Below are positions 50,791 through 62,800 of a stretch of 64,000 nucleotides of DNA, one piece after another. The stretch is taken from contig JAKOGI010000109.1 in assembly GCA_029747015.1 (NCBI GenBank), forward strand, positions 124,001-188,000, written 5' to 3'. The first letter of the stretch is position 1. Each line of letters starts with the position of its first letter. The notes under the pieces were generated by a model. It had not been told where the DNA came from and made no database searches. It saw nothing but the letters and a program-made list of their open reading frames with translations. The translations under genes and the position numbers were made by a program. Source of the stretch: Carnegiea gigantea (Eukaryota > Streptophyta > Magnoliopsida > Caryophyllales > Cactaceae).

Positions 50791-51282
50791 ATGTTTCTCT
50801 ATCAAATGCCAAAACCCACCCCATTATTGATACCTCTCTTATTAGTATTATTATTATTAGCCACAAATGACCTCTGCAGGGTTCAGGGATGGGCCATCGG
50901 GCCGACCGAGTATCATTTCAACATTGAAAATGCAATGGCCGACGATGTGCTCAACGTGCATTGCCGATCCGATAACGACGATCTAGGGTTGGTCCGACTC
51001 CCAGTGCGTAGCAACTACACCCATAGCTTTCGTACCCAAATATTCAAAACGACACTGTATTACTGTGAGCTTGCTGCCCCTGGATCTGTCCAAAAGACTT
51101 TTGACACGTTTAAGGATGTGATTGAGTTTGTGGACAATGAATGTGGCGGACGCCATTGTTTCTGGAAGGCGGCCGATGATGGGATATTCTTGTATCAGAT
51201 TCAGAAAAAGCAGTACGTTAAGAAGTATGATTGGGATCAGGCACCTCCTGATGATGAAGATCCTAAGGAATTGGATGACTGA
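50791..51282 (+). CDS. S-protein homologue (plant self-incompatibility S1 family), secreted
   Basis: Intronless ORF of 163 residues. Residues 1-33 are a signal peptide with a long Leu/Ile core, probably cleaved near VQG|WAIGP; Met6 is an alternative start. The mature part has the family layout: YHFNIENAM, LNVHCRSDNDDLG, a basic strand, FKTTLYYCEL and then CGGRHCFWKAADDGIFLY. There are four mature-part cysteines: Cys58, Cys92, Cys118 and Cys123. An N-glycosylation site NYT is at 75-77. The tail is unusually acidic (DWDQAPPDDEDPKELDD). The family includes the Papaver stigmatic S determinant; most homologues are secreted proteins of unknown role, often flower-expressed. Members are usually small and intronless, as here. 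Two MITE copies flank the gene. Confidence 0.9.
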   Translation: MFLYQMPKPTPLLIPLLLVLLLLATNDLCRVQGWAIGPTEYHFNIENAMADDVLNVHCRSDNDDLGLVRLPVRSNYTHSFRTQIFKTTLYYCELAAPGSVQKTFDTFKDVIEFVDNECGGRHCFWKAADDGIFLYQIQKKQYVKKYDWDQAPPDDEDPKELDD

Positions 51283-51967
51283 TGATGATCATCACACATA
51301 TCATCCTTCTTAATTGATTGATCATCATCTTTGCATTGGTTATTTGACGTGGGTTCATCGGGCGGGTTATGCATGCGTTTTCATTTTCATATGTATTCAA
51401 ATATTAGTTGATGCAAATTGACAACAGACGATATATTATGTTATTGTATATATTATGGTCTATAATTTGTTGTTAAGTTGATGTCCAATATTTCGCTTTC
51501 AGTTAAGTCGACTTGACTTAAATGAAAGATTTTTATTTTTTTTACTGGATATGAGGTGACATCATGTCAATCAATAATAAATAAGTTCACATTAATAATT
51601 GATATTGGATATGAGACGAACGCTCACAATTTTCATTTTTTTAAATTGGGTGCAAAGGAGGACTTAAATCTAGTCTAAATATTACCAATCAATTAGACTA
51701 ATTATACCGACATCATTGTCAAAATTTCTGGTCAATCAAACATGATTTTCATTTTCTTTTAGTTGGGAGCCAGGGAGGACTTAAATCTAAATATTACCAA
51801 TCAATTAGACCAATTATACCGACACTATTGTCAAAATTTCTGGTCAAACAAACATGATATGGTGACTACTGGGGATCCACACTGGCTATGAACCCTCACA
51901 ATGATTTAAATTAACATGGTTTTGGTGTGTGATTTTTATCTTAAAACAGAATGAATGATAAGACTAA
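51283..51967. other. Downstream of the S-protein homologue
   Basis: Probable 3' UTR to about 51500, then non-coding AT-rich DNA including the tandem duplication at 51630-51859. Confidence 0.5.
51630..51859. repeat. Tandem duplication, 115-bp unit
   Basis: Two copies (from 51630 and 51745) share GAGGACTTAAATCTA, AATATTACCAATCAATTAGA, TTATACCGACA(T/C) and TTGTCAAAATTTCTGGTCAA...AAACATGAT in order. Copy 2 lacks a short GTCT-AAAT piece. Non-coding. Confidence 0.85.
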
Positions 51968-52402
51968 GAGCGGGTTCAACAGCAGTATTTTACGTAGTAT
52001 TTGATGTTTTGACCAAGTTAACATACTCACCCGGTAATTTTCAGTATTCGGAAACATAGTATTTTGACAAGCATTTCAAGTAGCGTTTAGCGTTTTAAAT
52101 AGCGTTTTTGAAAAGCTAATAGTATTAACGTTTTCCATTCAAAAGTAATGTTTCATATTTTTTGGACAAAAAATATCCTTTGAAAATTTTATCTTTTTAG
52201 AAATTATCTGTATCCTTCTATGTCAATTTACATTAACCAAGTAACCCAATAAATAAATTTACTGACCACATTTATTTCAACTTCTCATCTAAACAGCTAT
52301 TCGCTAACAGTTAAATTAGAAACGCTATCCGTTGCCTGAACTGCTATCCGCTACCTGAACCGTTATCCGCTACTTGAATCGCTAATTTTACCAAACAGGG
52401 CC
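51968..52402 (-). mobile_element. Harbinger/Tourist-like MITE, copy E
   Basis: Same orientation as copy D. It starts GAGCGGGTTCAACAGCAGTA and ends TTTTACCAAACAGGGCC, with TAA on both sides (51965-51967, 52403-52405). About 435 bp. Confidence 0.85.
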
Positions 52403-53124
52403 TAAGAAAAGTCTTATTATAAACATTGAGCTAGTATAATTAGGCTAATGTTCCATCTAGAATATAATATGTAGATAAGCATGGATTTAAAATATGATCG
52501 ATCCACAACAAAATGGCCACATTCGAAAGATTTTTAAGTTGATCGAACTATATTTTAATCATTATATAGAACGTGATTTTTGCATTAAAATGATTTTTTC
52601 GCATCGCGACAGAAATAATAATTGCAATCAAAGTCGCTTGTTGAGGCCTTGAATCTAGGACAATCCATTGTTCATAGATATGATGTATTTATGACTTGGT
52701 GCATTTCTTATGATGCCCCCACTGTAACAGCAGCCCACATGGCTAAATAATGAATTAAAATAGTACTACTTTAATTTCATGCTTGTTGTGTTCTATTTTC
52801 TCGCCTGGGAGCGGAGCAGCCGCGTGGGCCCAGCAGGGTAGGTGAACTTAGGACTTTACACGTGATAATAGAAAGACCCAACTACACGACACAGCTGGGT
52901 GATGGCTTGCGGATTGAGAACCTGAACCTCTATAATTGAAAGAGGGATTATAATTTTACGGTCTATTTATGTAGAAATTGATAAACTTTCCAACAATTTT
53001 TTTGCAAAGGCGGTAAAATTCTTTAATAATGTGAAATCTCAATTGTCGAATGAATGGACTGTAATAATATTGCAACCTTCTTCAACTGTGGAGGACAATG
53101 TTTGTTTTTTTTGTCTTTGATCCT

Positions 53125-53265
53125 CCATTTCACTAGAGTCGAGCTACTGTTGGTCCAATAAGGAGTACAACTCTCCCATCACAGATTTTCTTTCTTCACA
53201 AGACTCGAACTAGAGACCTTACTTAAGGTGAATAAGTGCCAAACCACTTGAACCAACCTGTGTTG
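53125..53265 (-). mobile_element. tRNA-derived SINE
   Basis: On the minus strand: GGTTGGTTCAAGTGGTTTGG (A box), then AGGTCTCTAGTTCGAGTCTT (B box), then AAATCTGTGATGGGAGAGTT, CTCCTTATTGGACC and a tail. The order and spacing fit a tRNA-derived plant SINE. Target duplication not identified. Confidence 0.65.
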
Positions 53266-53359
53266 GTTCTATAGAGGATAATGTTTGCTGCCTTAGTTTC
53301 CTTTCTTTTGTAGACTAGTCTTGCTTTTCTTATATTATCGTAAAGTTTATGTAGTACCA

Positions 53360-53500
53360 ATGAGGCCTTAGCCTTAGAGTTAAGATTGAGATTCTGAGTA
53401 TATTAGGTTTTAAGTTCGATTCTCCCCTCTCCTATTGTATTGAAATTGTATTGTACTGCCCTTTGTGACTCATACGGACTAAAAAAATTAAGTCCACGTA
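53360..53500 (+). repeat. SINE-like sequence
   Basis: GAGGCCTTAGCCTTAGAGTT may be a degraded A-box region and TAGGTTTTAAGTTCGATTCT a B box. The body CCTTTGTGACTCATACGGAC follows. A remnant at best. Confidence 0.4.
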
Positions 53501-54546
53501 GTGATCACTTCTAGTTCTTTCTTTCTTTGTTTTGTTTTTGATAAGTAGCTCCTCCAGTATTGAGCGTAGATTGGGGTGGCAATAAATGGGTTCAAAAAAG
53601 GGTTTAGTCATAATCTTATTAGTATCTTTTTTAAATGTAATATACACATCTGTACTCATTAGGTTTTAGAAAATAGTACTTGTACTCATATCTATAAGAT
53701 TTTATGGGTTATTAAGTTATAATTGGGTACAGCTTATGTTCGAGCATGGAAAAGTTTTCATGTTAAGAAGTTTTGATTATTTCAATAATAAACACTAACT
53801 AATAATCATGATTTTGACACTTTATTGTAAAAATAGAGTGTAAGCAATAATCTTACAAGTTATGTAAGAATTCTCAATTTCTCATAGTGTAATGATATGA
53901 AATCTAAATAATAAATAATATTGAAAATATGGTATGTATAACAAAACAAGTTTCAAATAATTTAAATAATAAATAATATTAAAAATATGGTATAATAAAA
54001 TAAATTTCAAATGTGTACTAAATAATTGAGACATCCAACCCATGCCCAACGTGCACCCAAACTCACTTTAGATTATTCTAAGCAATTGACATCGTCACTA
54101 AAAGCTAAGATTTAGCAAAGTTAGTAAGTGACTTTTAAAATAATTACTCACTACTAAATGAATTAATTTCACCAAATATCCTGGAAAAATTATAAATTTA
54201 ACGGATATTCAACCCAAAATTATTAAAAATAAATTAAATAATCACGAACTTATAAACATATTCAAAATATTACGCAATTTATTTCTACACTTTACAACAC
54301 TCGATTTGAAGCTCTTAAATGTGCTAAGAGTATACTGAACAGTGAATACTAACCAAAGCCTATATCATACACTCAAAAGTATATATTCTCATATAACACA
54401 ATAAGTAATTATGCATTAAAAAATAGAATATATGATAAATACACCCCAAGAAAACATACATAGATTAGATGTGAGCATGTGCACATGGGCGTATATAATA
54501 ATTTGTCAAATACTAACACAAATTTTCAATGTGTAATTTGAAGTCA

Positions 54547-55165
54547 TTTTTTTTTTTTTTGGGAGGTAAGAATGGTAAGAATTACAATCTAGGATGCGCT
54601 TCTCTCAAGAAGTCGTCGTAAATTACCCTCAAAGAGGATGCGGCAAAGGTCCCGATGAGGAACCACATTCCACACACTTGGTGAATGAATTGATAAACCA
54701 AACCTAGCCACCAGTCTACTGCACTATTATCCTGCCTAATAATGTGATTAATAATAGCATTGTTGAAGCTATATAAGAAGGTGGTGATATCTTAGACTAG
54801 TACTTGGATTTCTCATAGAACTTGAATTTTCCTTTGCACTGCTTGGATAAGAATGCGGTTGTTTCATTCAATATGAATATCAGTAAATCTTGTTTGTACA
54901 GCTACTTTGATTCAATTTCGCATGACTGTTGATTCTGCTACTAATATCGACACTGCTCCTAAGTTGAATGCCGCCACCTGTATGAATCGCCCTTCCCAAT
55001 CGTGCATAAGAAATCCTCCTGCTACTCCTTGAGAACTTTTAGATCTACCAAGGTTAATTTTGACGAATCCTCCTTGAGGCTTCCTCCATATTATCCGCTG
55101 AGACTGCTTGCACCTGTGGGTTGAATAATGTGGTAGGGATGGGTGGAATGGTTGTATATGTCAAC
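54547..55165 (-). mobile_element. Dead LINE 3' end (RNase H-like domain) with poly(A) tail
   Basis: Minus-strand broken frame: WRKPQGGFVKINL, then SSQGVAGGFLMHDWEGRFIQ, AAFNLGA and LVAESTVMR. This is the RNase H-like (RVT_3) region that ends plant LINE ORF2. Further on are IRQDNSAVDWWL and stops. The tail is a poly(A), seen as T(14) at 54547-54560. Frameshifted and stop-containing; 5' truncated with an approximate limit. Confidence 0.75.
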
Positions 55166-55536
55166 ACGTGTTGGTGATGTTGAGGGGTTTTTTCCCTTCC
55201 TTTTCTCTTGATAATGCCAAGCAATAGGAAGAGGAACAGTATAATTGAGAAAGATTTAATGTTTCTAGCTATTTTATGGGCTCATGAGTCATGATATAGA
55301 GTACTGTAGAAGTGCACCGGCTGATACTTCACGAATTCAGGATACGTTGAAGGAGATGATAGTGTACCATTCTAATATTGAAAGGAGTAGCACAGCTTCT
55401 TTGCGGGACGATTTTCTTATTTGAGATCAAAGGGCTGATGAATAATGCCTAATACGTCGTCGTTAATCATATTTTTTCAGCAACCAAATAATGTAACGGA
55501 TTGATTAACACATTTCGGACATAAGATAATTTGTTG

Positions 55537-55690
55537 ACTTTATTTTATTTATTTCTAGTTTCTTCAATTTATCGGGTTCAGTATTTTATTTTATATGCTT
55601 GAGCAACATATTGTCTCAAGTTAAATATTTTATTTTATTCAATTGAATATTGTATCAAATTGAGTATCTTCCATATCTATAGATACATGA
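55537..55690 (+). repeat. Dispersed repeat, copy 2 (partner at 4984-5125)
   Basis: Same block order as 4984-5125, with an added near-duplicate ATTTTATTTTATTCAATTGA segment. Unknown family. Confidence 0.5.
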
Positions 55691-55896
55691 CTATACATAT
55701 TTTATATACATCCGTAAACACATACTTTCATATTTATTTTATATATATTTTCTTAATATGTATTTATTATATATTTTATATTCTACTATATAATTACTTA
55801 TATATCACATGAAAATACATACACTCAAGTATCTGATCTATAGCCTTTGCCAAAAAGGACCCAAAAAAAAAAAGAGGAAAAAAGCACGTCGTCTTT

Positions 55897-55904
55897 TATA
55901 AAAG
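55897..55904 (+). promoter_or_regulatory. TATA box of the decarboxylase gene
   Basis: TATAAAAG at 55897-55904, with an ACGT-core motif (GCACGTCG) just upstream. Transcription would start near 55930, giving a leader of about 300 bases before the chosen ATG. Confidence 0.6.
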
Positions 55905-56041
55905 GGTAGCCGCTCAATATCATCGCAGGCATCATCGTAGCAGGTCTGTTCTGTTTGTAGTCCTTCTCGCTCCTCGTCGTCCCTTCTGCTCTGTGGTCAG
56001 TTACCACTTCTGAGTTTTGGGCCTCAAGCTTTGCATCAAAA

Positions 56042-56235
56042 ATGTAAGGGGCAATTCGTCGAAAACCTTGCGATCCATGTACAATTCTGTTCTAATAGCA
56101 CGTTGCATGTTTCGACCACTTGCTGAATTCTTCATTTTTGGGAATGATTTATTGTTTCTTTTCGTTTGTGAAGTTTTTGGGTTGCTAAATTGAATAATTT
56201 TGGTTGTGGGTCTGGTAGGGATGGGCAAATGTTGA
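56042..56235 (+). promoter_or_regulatory. Three upstream ORFs in the decarboxylase leader
   Basis: (1) ATGTAA at 56042-56047 is a start-stop uORF. (2) ATG at 56107 opens 28 codons ending with TGA at 56191-56193. (3) ATG at 56221 opens four codons ending with TGA at 56233-56235, overlapping the chosen main ATG at 56229. All depend on the leader being unspliced. A leader intron ending at GGTAG (56217-56218) would remove the first two. Confidence 0.5.
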
Positions 56236-56825
56236 AGCCAATGGATGCAGAACAACTGAGGGAGTATGGCCATCAGATGGTTAATTTTGTTGCTGATTAC
56301 TACAAGACCATCGAGAGTTTTCCTGTTCTTAGCCAAGTTCAGGTCTCTGTCTTTCTCTCTTCTTGCTTGCATGTTGGCTTTAATTTGATCATTTTGATAA
56401 CATGAAAACTTTTGGCCAATGCTCTGGGTTTATTTCTCTAGTGAATCTCAAGAATTTGTTTTAAAAAGGAATCAAATGGAAGAACTTTCAAGTCTTGATG
56501 ATGAAATGACCAAATTAACCTATGCGATATGTGACCCGTGTATCAAAATCCAATTAAATGAGAGATGTGGGGCAGAAATTTTCAATCAGTGAAACGAACA
56601 AACCCAGTATGAGATAGAAAACTTTTATTAAGGTGAAATGAACGAAGCCAATTTGGACCATTGCCCATTGAAATCCCAAGAGATGAAAATCTGGGAAGCT
56701 GATTCCATACCCTAAAGTGGATGACTTCAACGCTAGTCCTTAACTTTCTGTAAAAATATTATTAGTCGATATGAAAAATGTAACCAGAACTTTTATTTCT
56801 GCTTCTGTCTTCTTCTTCCTCTTTT

Positions 56826-56856
<31 letters not shown>

Positions 56857-59800
56857 TTGGTGGTACCTAGGTTGGTGACAAGATGTTTCATACCTGATCC
56901 ATCACGTTAAGGCTAAGCACGCTGCCTTGTCAGCTTTGTCAAAAACTGGTGGATATCAAAGGCGGCAATCAATTGAGAATTTTCAGTGGGGAGATGGGCC
57001 AGGGTTTAGTTGTCAGGAATGTCCCTATTCTTCTGAATGAGACCAAATTAGGTTTCTTGGAGTCTAGGATATTAGTGTTTGAGGAATGGGTGGTGAAAGT
57101 GAGGATTTGTTTATTTATTTATTTTTCCGGACGGGGAAAATGGGGAATTGAGAGTGGGTGATTGAAAAAAATAGTGAGAGTTATAATTTTCAAATCAGAA
57201 TGACTATGACTGAGGGTGGTGAATTTCGGGTAGTTGCAAGTGGAAGAATCTTTGTTGTGTCCAATTAAACGAGGGGGGGGGGGGGGGGGGGAATACTGTG
57301 GCATGATGAATGATCATCACTCTTTAGCCCAAGTTGCATCTGTCAAGCTGGAAGTATATGCTATCTCACACGCCTCATGGGAGTCTCACTTTTTATCCTT
57401 CTCGATCCAAGAAACTAAATCAGTCGTTCTGGGATATAGTTAAAGTTAGGTTTCTAATATGCCATCCTGAATATAGTTGAACTTGAGCTAAAATATCTAT
57501 GATATTAGTACTCCTTTTATACTAGAACTGCTGTTCTTTTTGCCTTGTTTGAAAATTTCCATGATCTTGGGTAAAATACCTTGAGATTTAATTGGTGAAG
57601 GGAAGTATTAACTGGAGGCATGATGAACAGTTATCTCTTATCATTTCTAAAAAGAAACGGAAAAAAATAGCCACTCCAGATTTTTGCAAGTGGATTCATT
57701 CCAATTTGAATTCTGAAATGTCTAGCGTATGCTCCAGCGAGTTTGGAGTAAGTTGTCCATATGAGGTATTATTCAAAAAGTTTGGTAGTGCCTCTTAGCC
57801 TCGTAAGTATTTACTACAACTTGAAACCATGTAAAGGTTGCAAAGATTTGCTTTTCTTTTTCGTTGGTTTTGCATTTTTATTTTCTCTGAAGACCATCAA
57901 GTTGATTGTCTGAAAGTATAAATGATCATGATGGATTACACCTATAAAACCAATCCTTTTAGTTTGATCAAACCACAAATTATTGGAATTTTAATATTCA
58001 ATTTGCATGAGGTGTTTCAGGTTTTGGTCGATTATGCTGATGGTTTGGTTTGTCCATTAAGTTCATCATGAAAATACAATCAATATTGCTCTAGGGAAAA
58101 AAAAAAAAAAAATCCAGGTGGTGTTTGAGTTGAATGATCTAGTCAATTTGGTCCCTGTCAAAATCATGTTGCCCAACTTCAGGATTGGGTAACATTTCGT
58201 GTTAGGAATCGGTTATGTGTTTATTTTTCTCCTATTTTTCTTTCACATCCTACATGTACTAAAAATTGTAAGTGGATTGGTGGGTTCATCCTTTTAATTA
58301 TTGTGGCATTGTTTAGGGAAATATTGATGCACTAAGGATTTTCCTGTGTTGTGTAGCCAGGGTATCTTCGTGAACTTGTACCAACCAATCCACCTACTCA
58401 CCCAGAATCTCTACAAGATGTCCTTGATGGTAAGGCTTCTGGTTCAATTTATTTCGAACAATTTTTTTTTTTTGGGGGGGTGAGCTTGAGTGCATTTCAT
58501 GTATAGCAGTCATTCAATTGACTTAGTTACTTCACCAATTTTAATTTTCTTGGCTTTTGACCTCTTTAGATTTAATGTAAATGTATTTTTTAAAATAGAA
58601 CAACATTGATAGGGATAAAATGGTACTTCTGCAGATGTAAAAGCAAAAATATTACAAGGGGTAACACATTGGCAAAGCCCAGGCTATTTTGCATATTTTC
58701 CCAGCAATAGCAGTACTGCAGGGTTCCTCGGAGAAATGCTTAGTGCTGGTATTAACATCGTTGGCTTTAGCTGGATGAGCTGTCCCGCGGCAACAGAACT
58801 GGAAATCATTGTTTTAGATTGGCTTGCCAAGCTGCTGAATCTACCTGATGCCTTCCTTTCCACTGGTATGTCTGGATGACTGAGTCTACCATGACCATTA
58901 TTGATTATTAGATATTAGGTTCTTTTCATCCTATGTGGTTGGCATCAATCAGTTAATGTTACTCAGTGAATTGTAACTGGGACATTGCATTACTACTCGA
59001 CGTGTGCATATTTTTTGAATGCGATGGTGTTTCCTTGGTCTTGGAAGAAGTTTCTATTGTTAGCTTCCAATCTGGTTGATTTCAGATGAGATCATGTTCG
59101 TCTGATGAATTTCAGTTTGGCTCTACTTCAAGTAAAGTCATTTTTGAGTTCAGGCCAAGTGTGGTCAACTATTGGTTGGTCTAATAGATTTATCTACAAA
59201 GCAGTAAAGTACGAACAATATTGATCATGAAAATTTCTGGTGTACTCGGCTTGGGGTGGGTCAATCTAGGTTTCGGCAAAATTAGGTACTAAGGTAGACC
59301 TTTTGAGTTTGGTCTCTGTTGAAAAAGTGGGATTGTTCAATTTTTGTATAAATGTAAGCCACAGTGGATGGTGCTAAAATTTAGCTGAAAAGACGTTCAT
59401 CTCTGCAAATAGGAAGTAAGAACCATCAGATGTAATGTGCTACTGAAAATGGTGTTACAGGGAATGGTGGAGGTGTCATACAGGGCACTGCAAGTGAAGG
59501 TGTTCTAGTCGCATTACTTGCTGCTCGTGATAAGACGTTGAAAAAGATTGGGAAAGATTCCCTGGGGAAACTTGTTGTGTATTCATCAGATCAAACACAT
59601 GCTTCTGTGCAAAAAGCCTGTCAAGTAATTCTTTTAACTCCTACTTCCTTACCCTAACTTTCTTCTGCTAAATAGGAGATACACGCCTTTCAAATTTATT
59701 CATGAACTCAATGTGTGACCATAACGGGATGTAAAGCCACTCTCAGCCTGTCGGATAAAGCACAGAAAGTATAGACATTGCTTTGCAGCTTGCATCATGT

Positions 59801-62800
59801 TTTTTTTTTTGGGGGGGGGGGGGGATGTCAGACTATCAGTACATTGGCTTGGTGGTGACATTTGGCATTTAAATGTTTGGGTTGTTAAGAAAGTCAAAGT
59901 GATTTTGCATATTAAGGAATGACCACGAGTTGGTGGACTAGTGGGATTTGGACCTCTTTCCAGTAGGTAGGTTCAAATTCCAGTTGATCAGGTGGGAGCT
60001 ATGCCCCCCCGCATCACCCCTCTTCTGATGTCTTTATGAGTGATGAGCCCGCCAGTTCGGTTATCTTTTTTTGGGGGGGGGGAGGGTGTATGGGGAGGAG
60101 CAGGGAGCCACTGTAGTTGAATATTTACACTTATAACATTTTGAAGTATTCAAGTTTATGTTTTGTGCTTTGCTATTTGATAAAGATTGCAGGTATTTAC
60201 CCAGAGAACTTTAGGATACTGAAGACGGACTCTTCAACTGAATACGCCCTTTCTCCAGAAGTAGTTTTGAATGCCATATTGAAAGATGTTGCTTCTGGCC
60301 TTATACCTCTTCTTCTGTGCGCAACTGTAAGATAATCAATCAACATTCATACTTTTGATTTCTGATTCTTTTCCTTTGCCTCCTTTTTTTCTTTCTTCTT
60401 CTCCTGGGGTGGATGTTCTGCTATTGTCTGTGACAATTCTGCAAACATGATTCATCTGTCAAGAGACTCAAGATATCTGTAGAATGATGCCTATCTCTCT
60501 GCTTTGCAGGAAGATCTGCATGGATTGTCCTATTTGATAGTTGTACATTTGCAAAATGATTGTTCGCATTTGTAGTACTTAATGCATGAAGATCTTGCCA
60601 TAGAGAAATACATATTTTCCTTTCTTTATAATGATTTACTAGAAGCTTCTGGCTTTTATGTTGTAAGAGTGAGAAGTCATAGGGCCATAGGTATTTTATT
60701 TTTGACAAGCATAGTTTCTTTTAACTTATTGATAATTATCAAAACGCTGAGAACTAAAATGTGTTCTGTTTTTTCAAAATCCTTTTCCTTTATGAAATTT
60801 GCGTGACTTAAAAACGTAATCATGGTTGCAGGTTGGTAGCACTTCGTCAACGGCAATTGATCCATTGCTTGCTCTTGGAAAAATAGCTAAGGTAACCTAA
60901 CTAAACTGTAAATAGATTGTAAACTGCTACTCATTGTGCTCCTGGTGCCATATATGTAGACGATTTTGTAGCCACAGTGCCCTCTCGATGATGAAAATGG
61001 ATCTTGCGTTCCTGTCGCCAAATTCTATGCTACAAATGTTGTTGATTTTTCATTTCCATGGATCTTGATTTCTGTCTTTTTGTGATCTAATAGCAGTCAT
61101 CTAGTAATGCGGCTGATTAGGAATGCTAAACTAGGAATCATCAAAGCCATAACCTTGATCTAAGTGCCACTATGGCAAGGATTAATTACTTACCACTAGG
61201 CAGAGGTCCTTGGTAACCTTGATCTAGCTATTGCATGTGCCCAAAGTTTGCTATTGCAATTGGGTTTAGCGCCATGGTGCCTCTTTTGCTTGAGTTTGCC
61301 ATTTGTGGTTCATGTTTCTGTATTTACATCTTGAGGATTGACATCATGTTTCTTTCCTCTCAGGTCCTTGGTAACTTAGAATGAGTTCCATATCTTGGAT
61401 TATCAGCTTCTTCTTTACTTTTGATCTTGTGGTTGGCAAACCTCATTGTATGTGTAAAAAGTGTCATTTATTGCTTCCGCATTACCGAAAGAGAGCTAGC
61501 TAGATGCTTTATGTTATTGAGAAGACAAAAATAATGAATAATTAGTAGATGAATATATGCTTTTAGTGCAGCATTATCTGGTTAAGTTTCTGTAGTAGAG
61601 AGATTTACGGTTTATGCATTCGAATGGATACTAAATATGCATGAGCCTAGGAGACAACTACTAAAAGTGAGAATCTTTGATATGCATGTGATGTTGCAGA
61701 GTAATGGAATTTGGTTGCATGTTGATGCTGCTTACGCTGGAAGTGCTTGCATATGCCCTGAGTATCGCCACTACATCAACGGTGTTGAAGAAGCAGATTC
61801 GTTTAGCATGAATGCACACAAATGGCTTCTTACAAATTTTGATTGTTCACCTCTTTGGATTAAGGTAATCTATTATGCTATCAAATAGTCTTGGCACGTA
61901 TTGTCACTGACATCGTTAATCAATGTGCATAATTCTTTGGGTTAAGGTACTTACTATGCCATATAATCCTCATATGAAGGTTCTGGTTGGGTTAAGGTAC
62001 TTACTATGCCATGTAATACTCATATGAATGTTCTGTTTGACTTCCTGACTGTATGCAAAGAAAGTTCTGCAGGGACATTTAAAAGCACTTTGTCTTGCTT
62101 AACCACATATTTATATTTCGGCCTATGTTATTCACTCTTTCCTGCCTTGTGCACGTTCTTTGCTTTTTACGCAGTTTCCTGACCAATTCTCCTTCTGCAC
62201 CTCAAGGCGGTATTTATGCCTTATCCCCCCACCCCCTCTGGGAATAGATGTTGAGAATTGAAACTATCTCTTTGCGAAAAATCGAGTTGGATCTTTAAGG
62301 CTGCAACTCGGAAGACCTTGACATTGATTATGATTCACTGGCTGCCATTTTGATACTTTGCTTATTGCTTGCCCTCTTTGTCAACTTATATAGCTTCTCC
62401 ATCTCTATCGTCCTCTGACTTGAGAATGATTAACTTGCGGACACCTTCTTCTATTTGCAGGACAGAAATGCTCTCATACAATCCTTGTCGACATATCCAG
62501 AGTATTTAAGGAACAAAGTAAGTTCCATGTTGCTTCTATTGACTGAATTACCTATGAAACTGCGGTATTCTCTTGTGTCTGTAGACTGTAGGCAGCTGGT
62601 TGTGGATTAGCTCCTTGTCTCACTACATTTATAGGAGATGTCTGTGTAATTTTTTGCTGCCTTTATAGTTCACATGGCCCATGACGTGGTTTCTGCTGGT
62701 TGTGGCTCTCAATATGTGTTTATCTCTAAGAATTGTTTTAAACCTGATTCACATTTCTCACAAAACAATTTTATACCAGGCTTCAGAGGCTAACGTGGTG

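Larger units (their letters stand above)
52403..55896. other. Intergenic region upstream of the decarboxylase gene
   Basis: AT-rich with no gene. It contains SINE-like sequences (53125-53265, 53360-53500), a short direct repeat of about 30 bases (AAATAATAAATAATATT(G/A)AAAATATGGTAT at about 53905 and about 53963), a dead LINE 3' end and a dispersed repeat. Text near 52796-52930 also has SINE-like character, but I could not define it. Confidence 0.55.
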
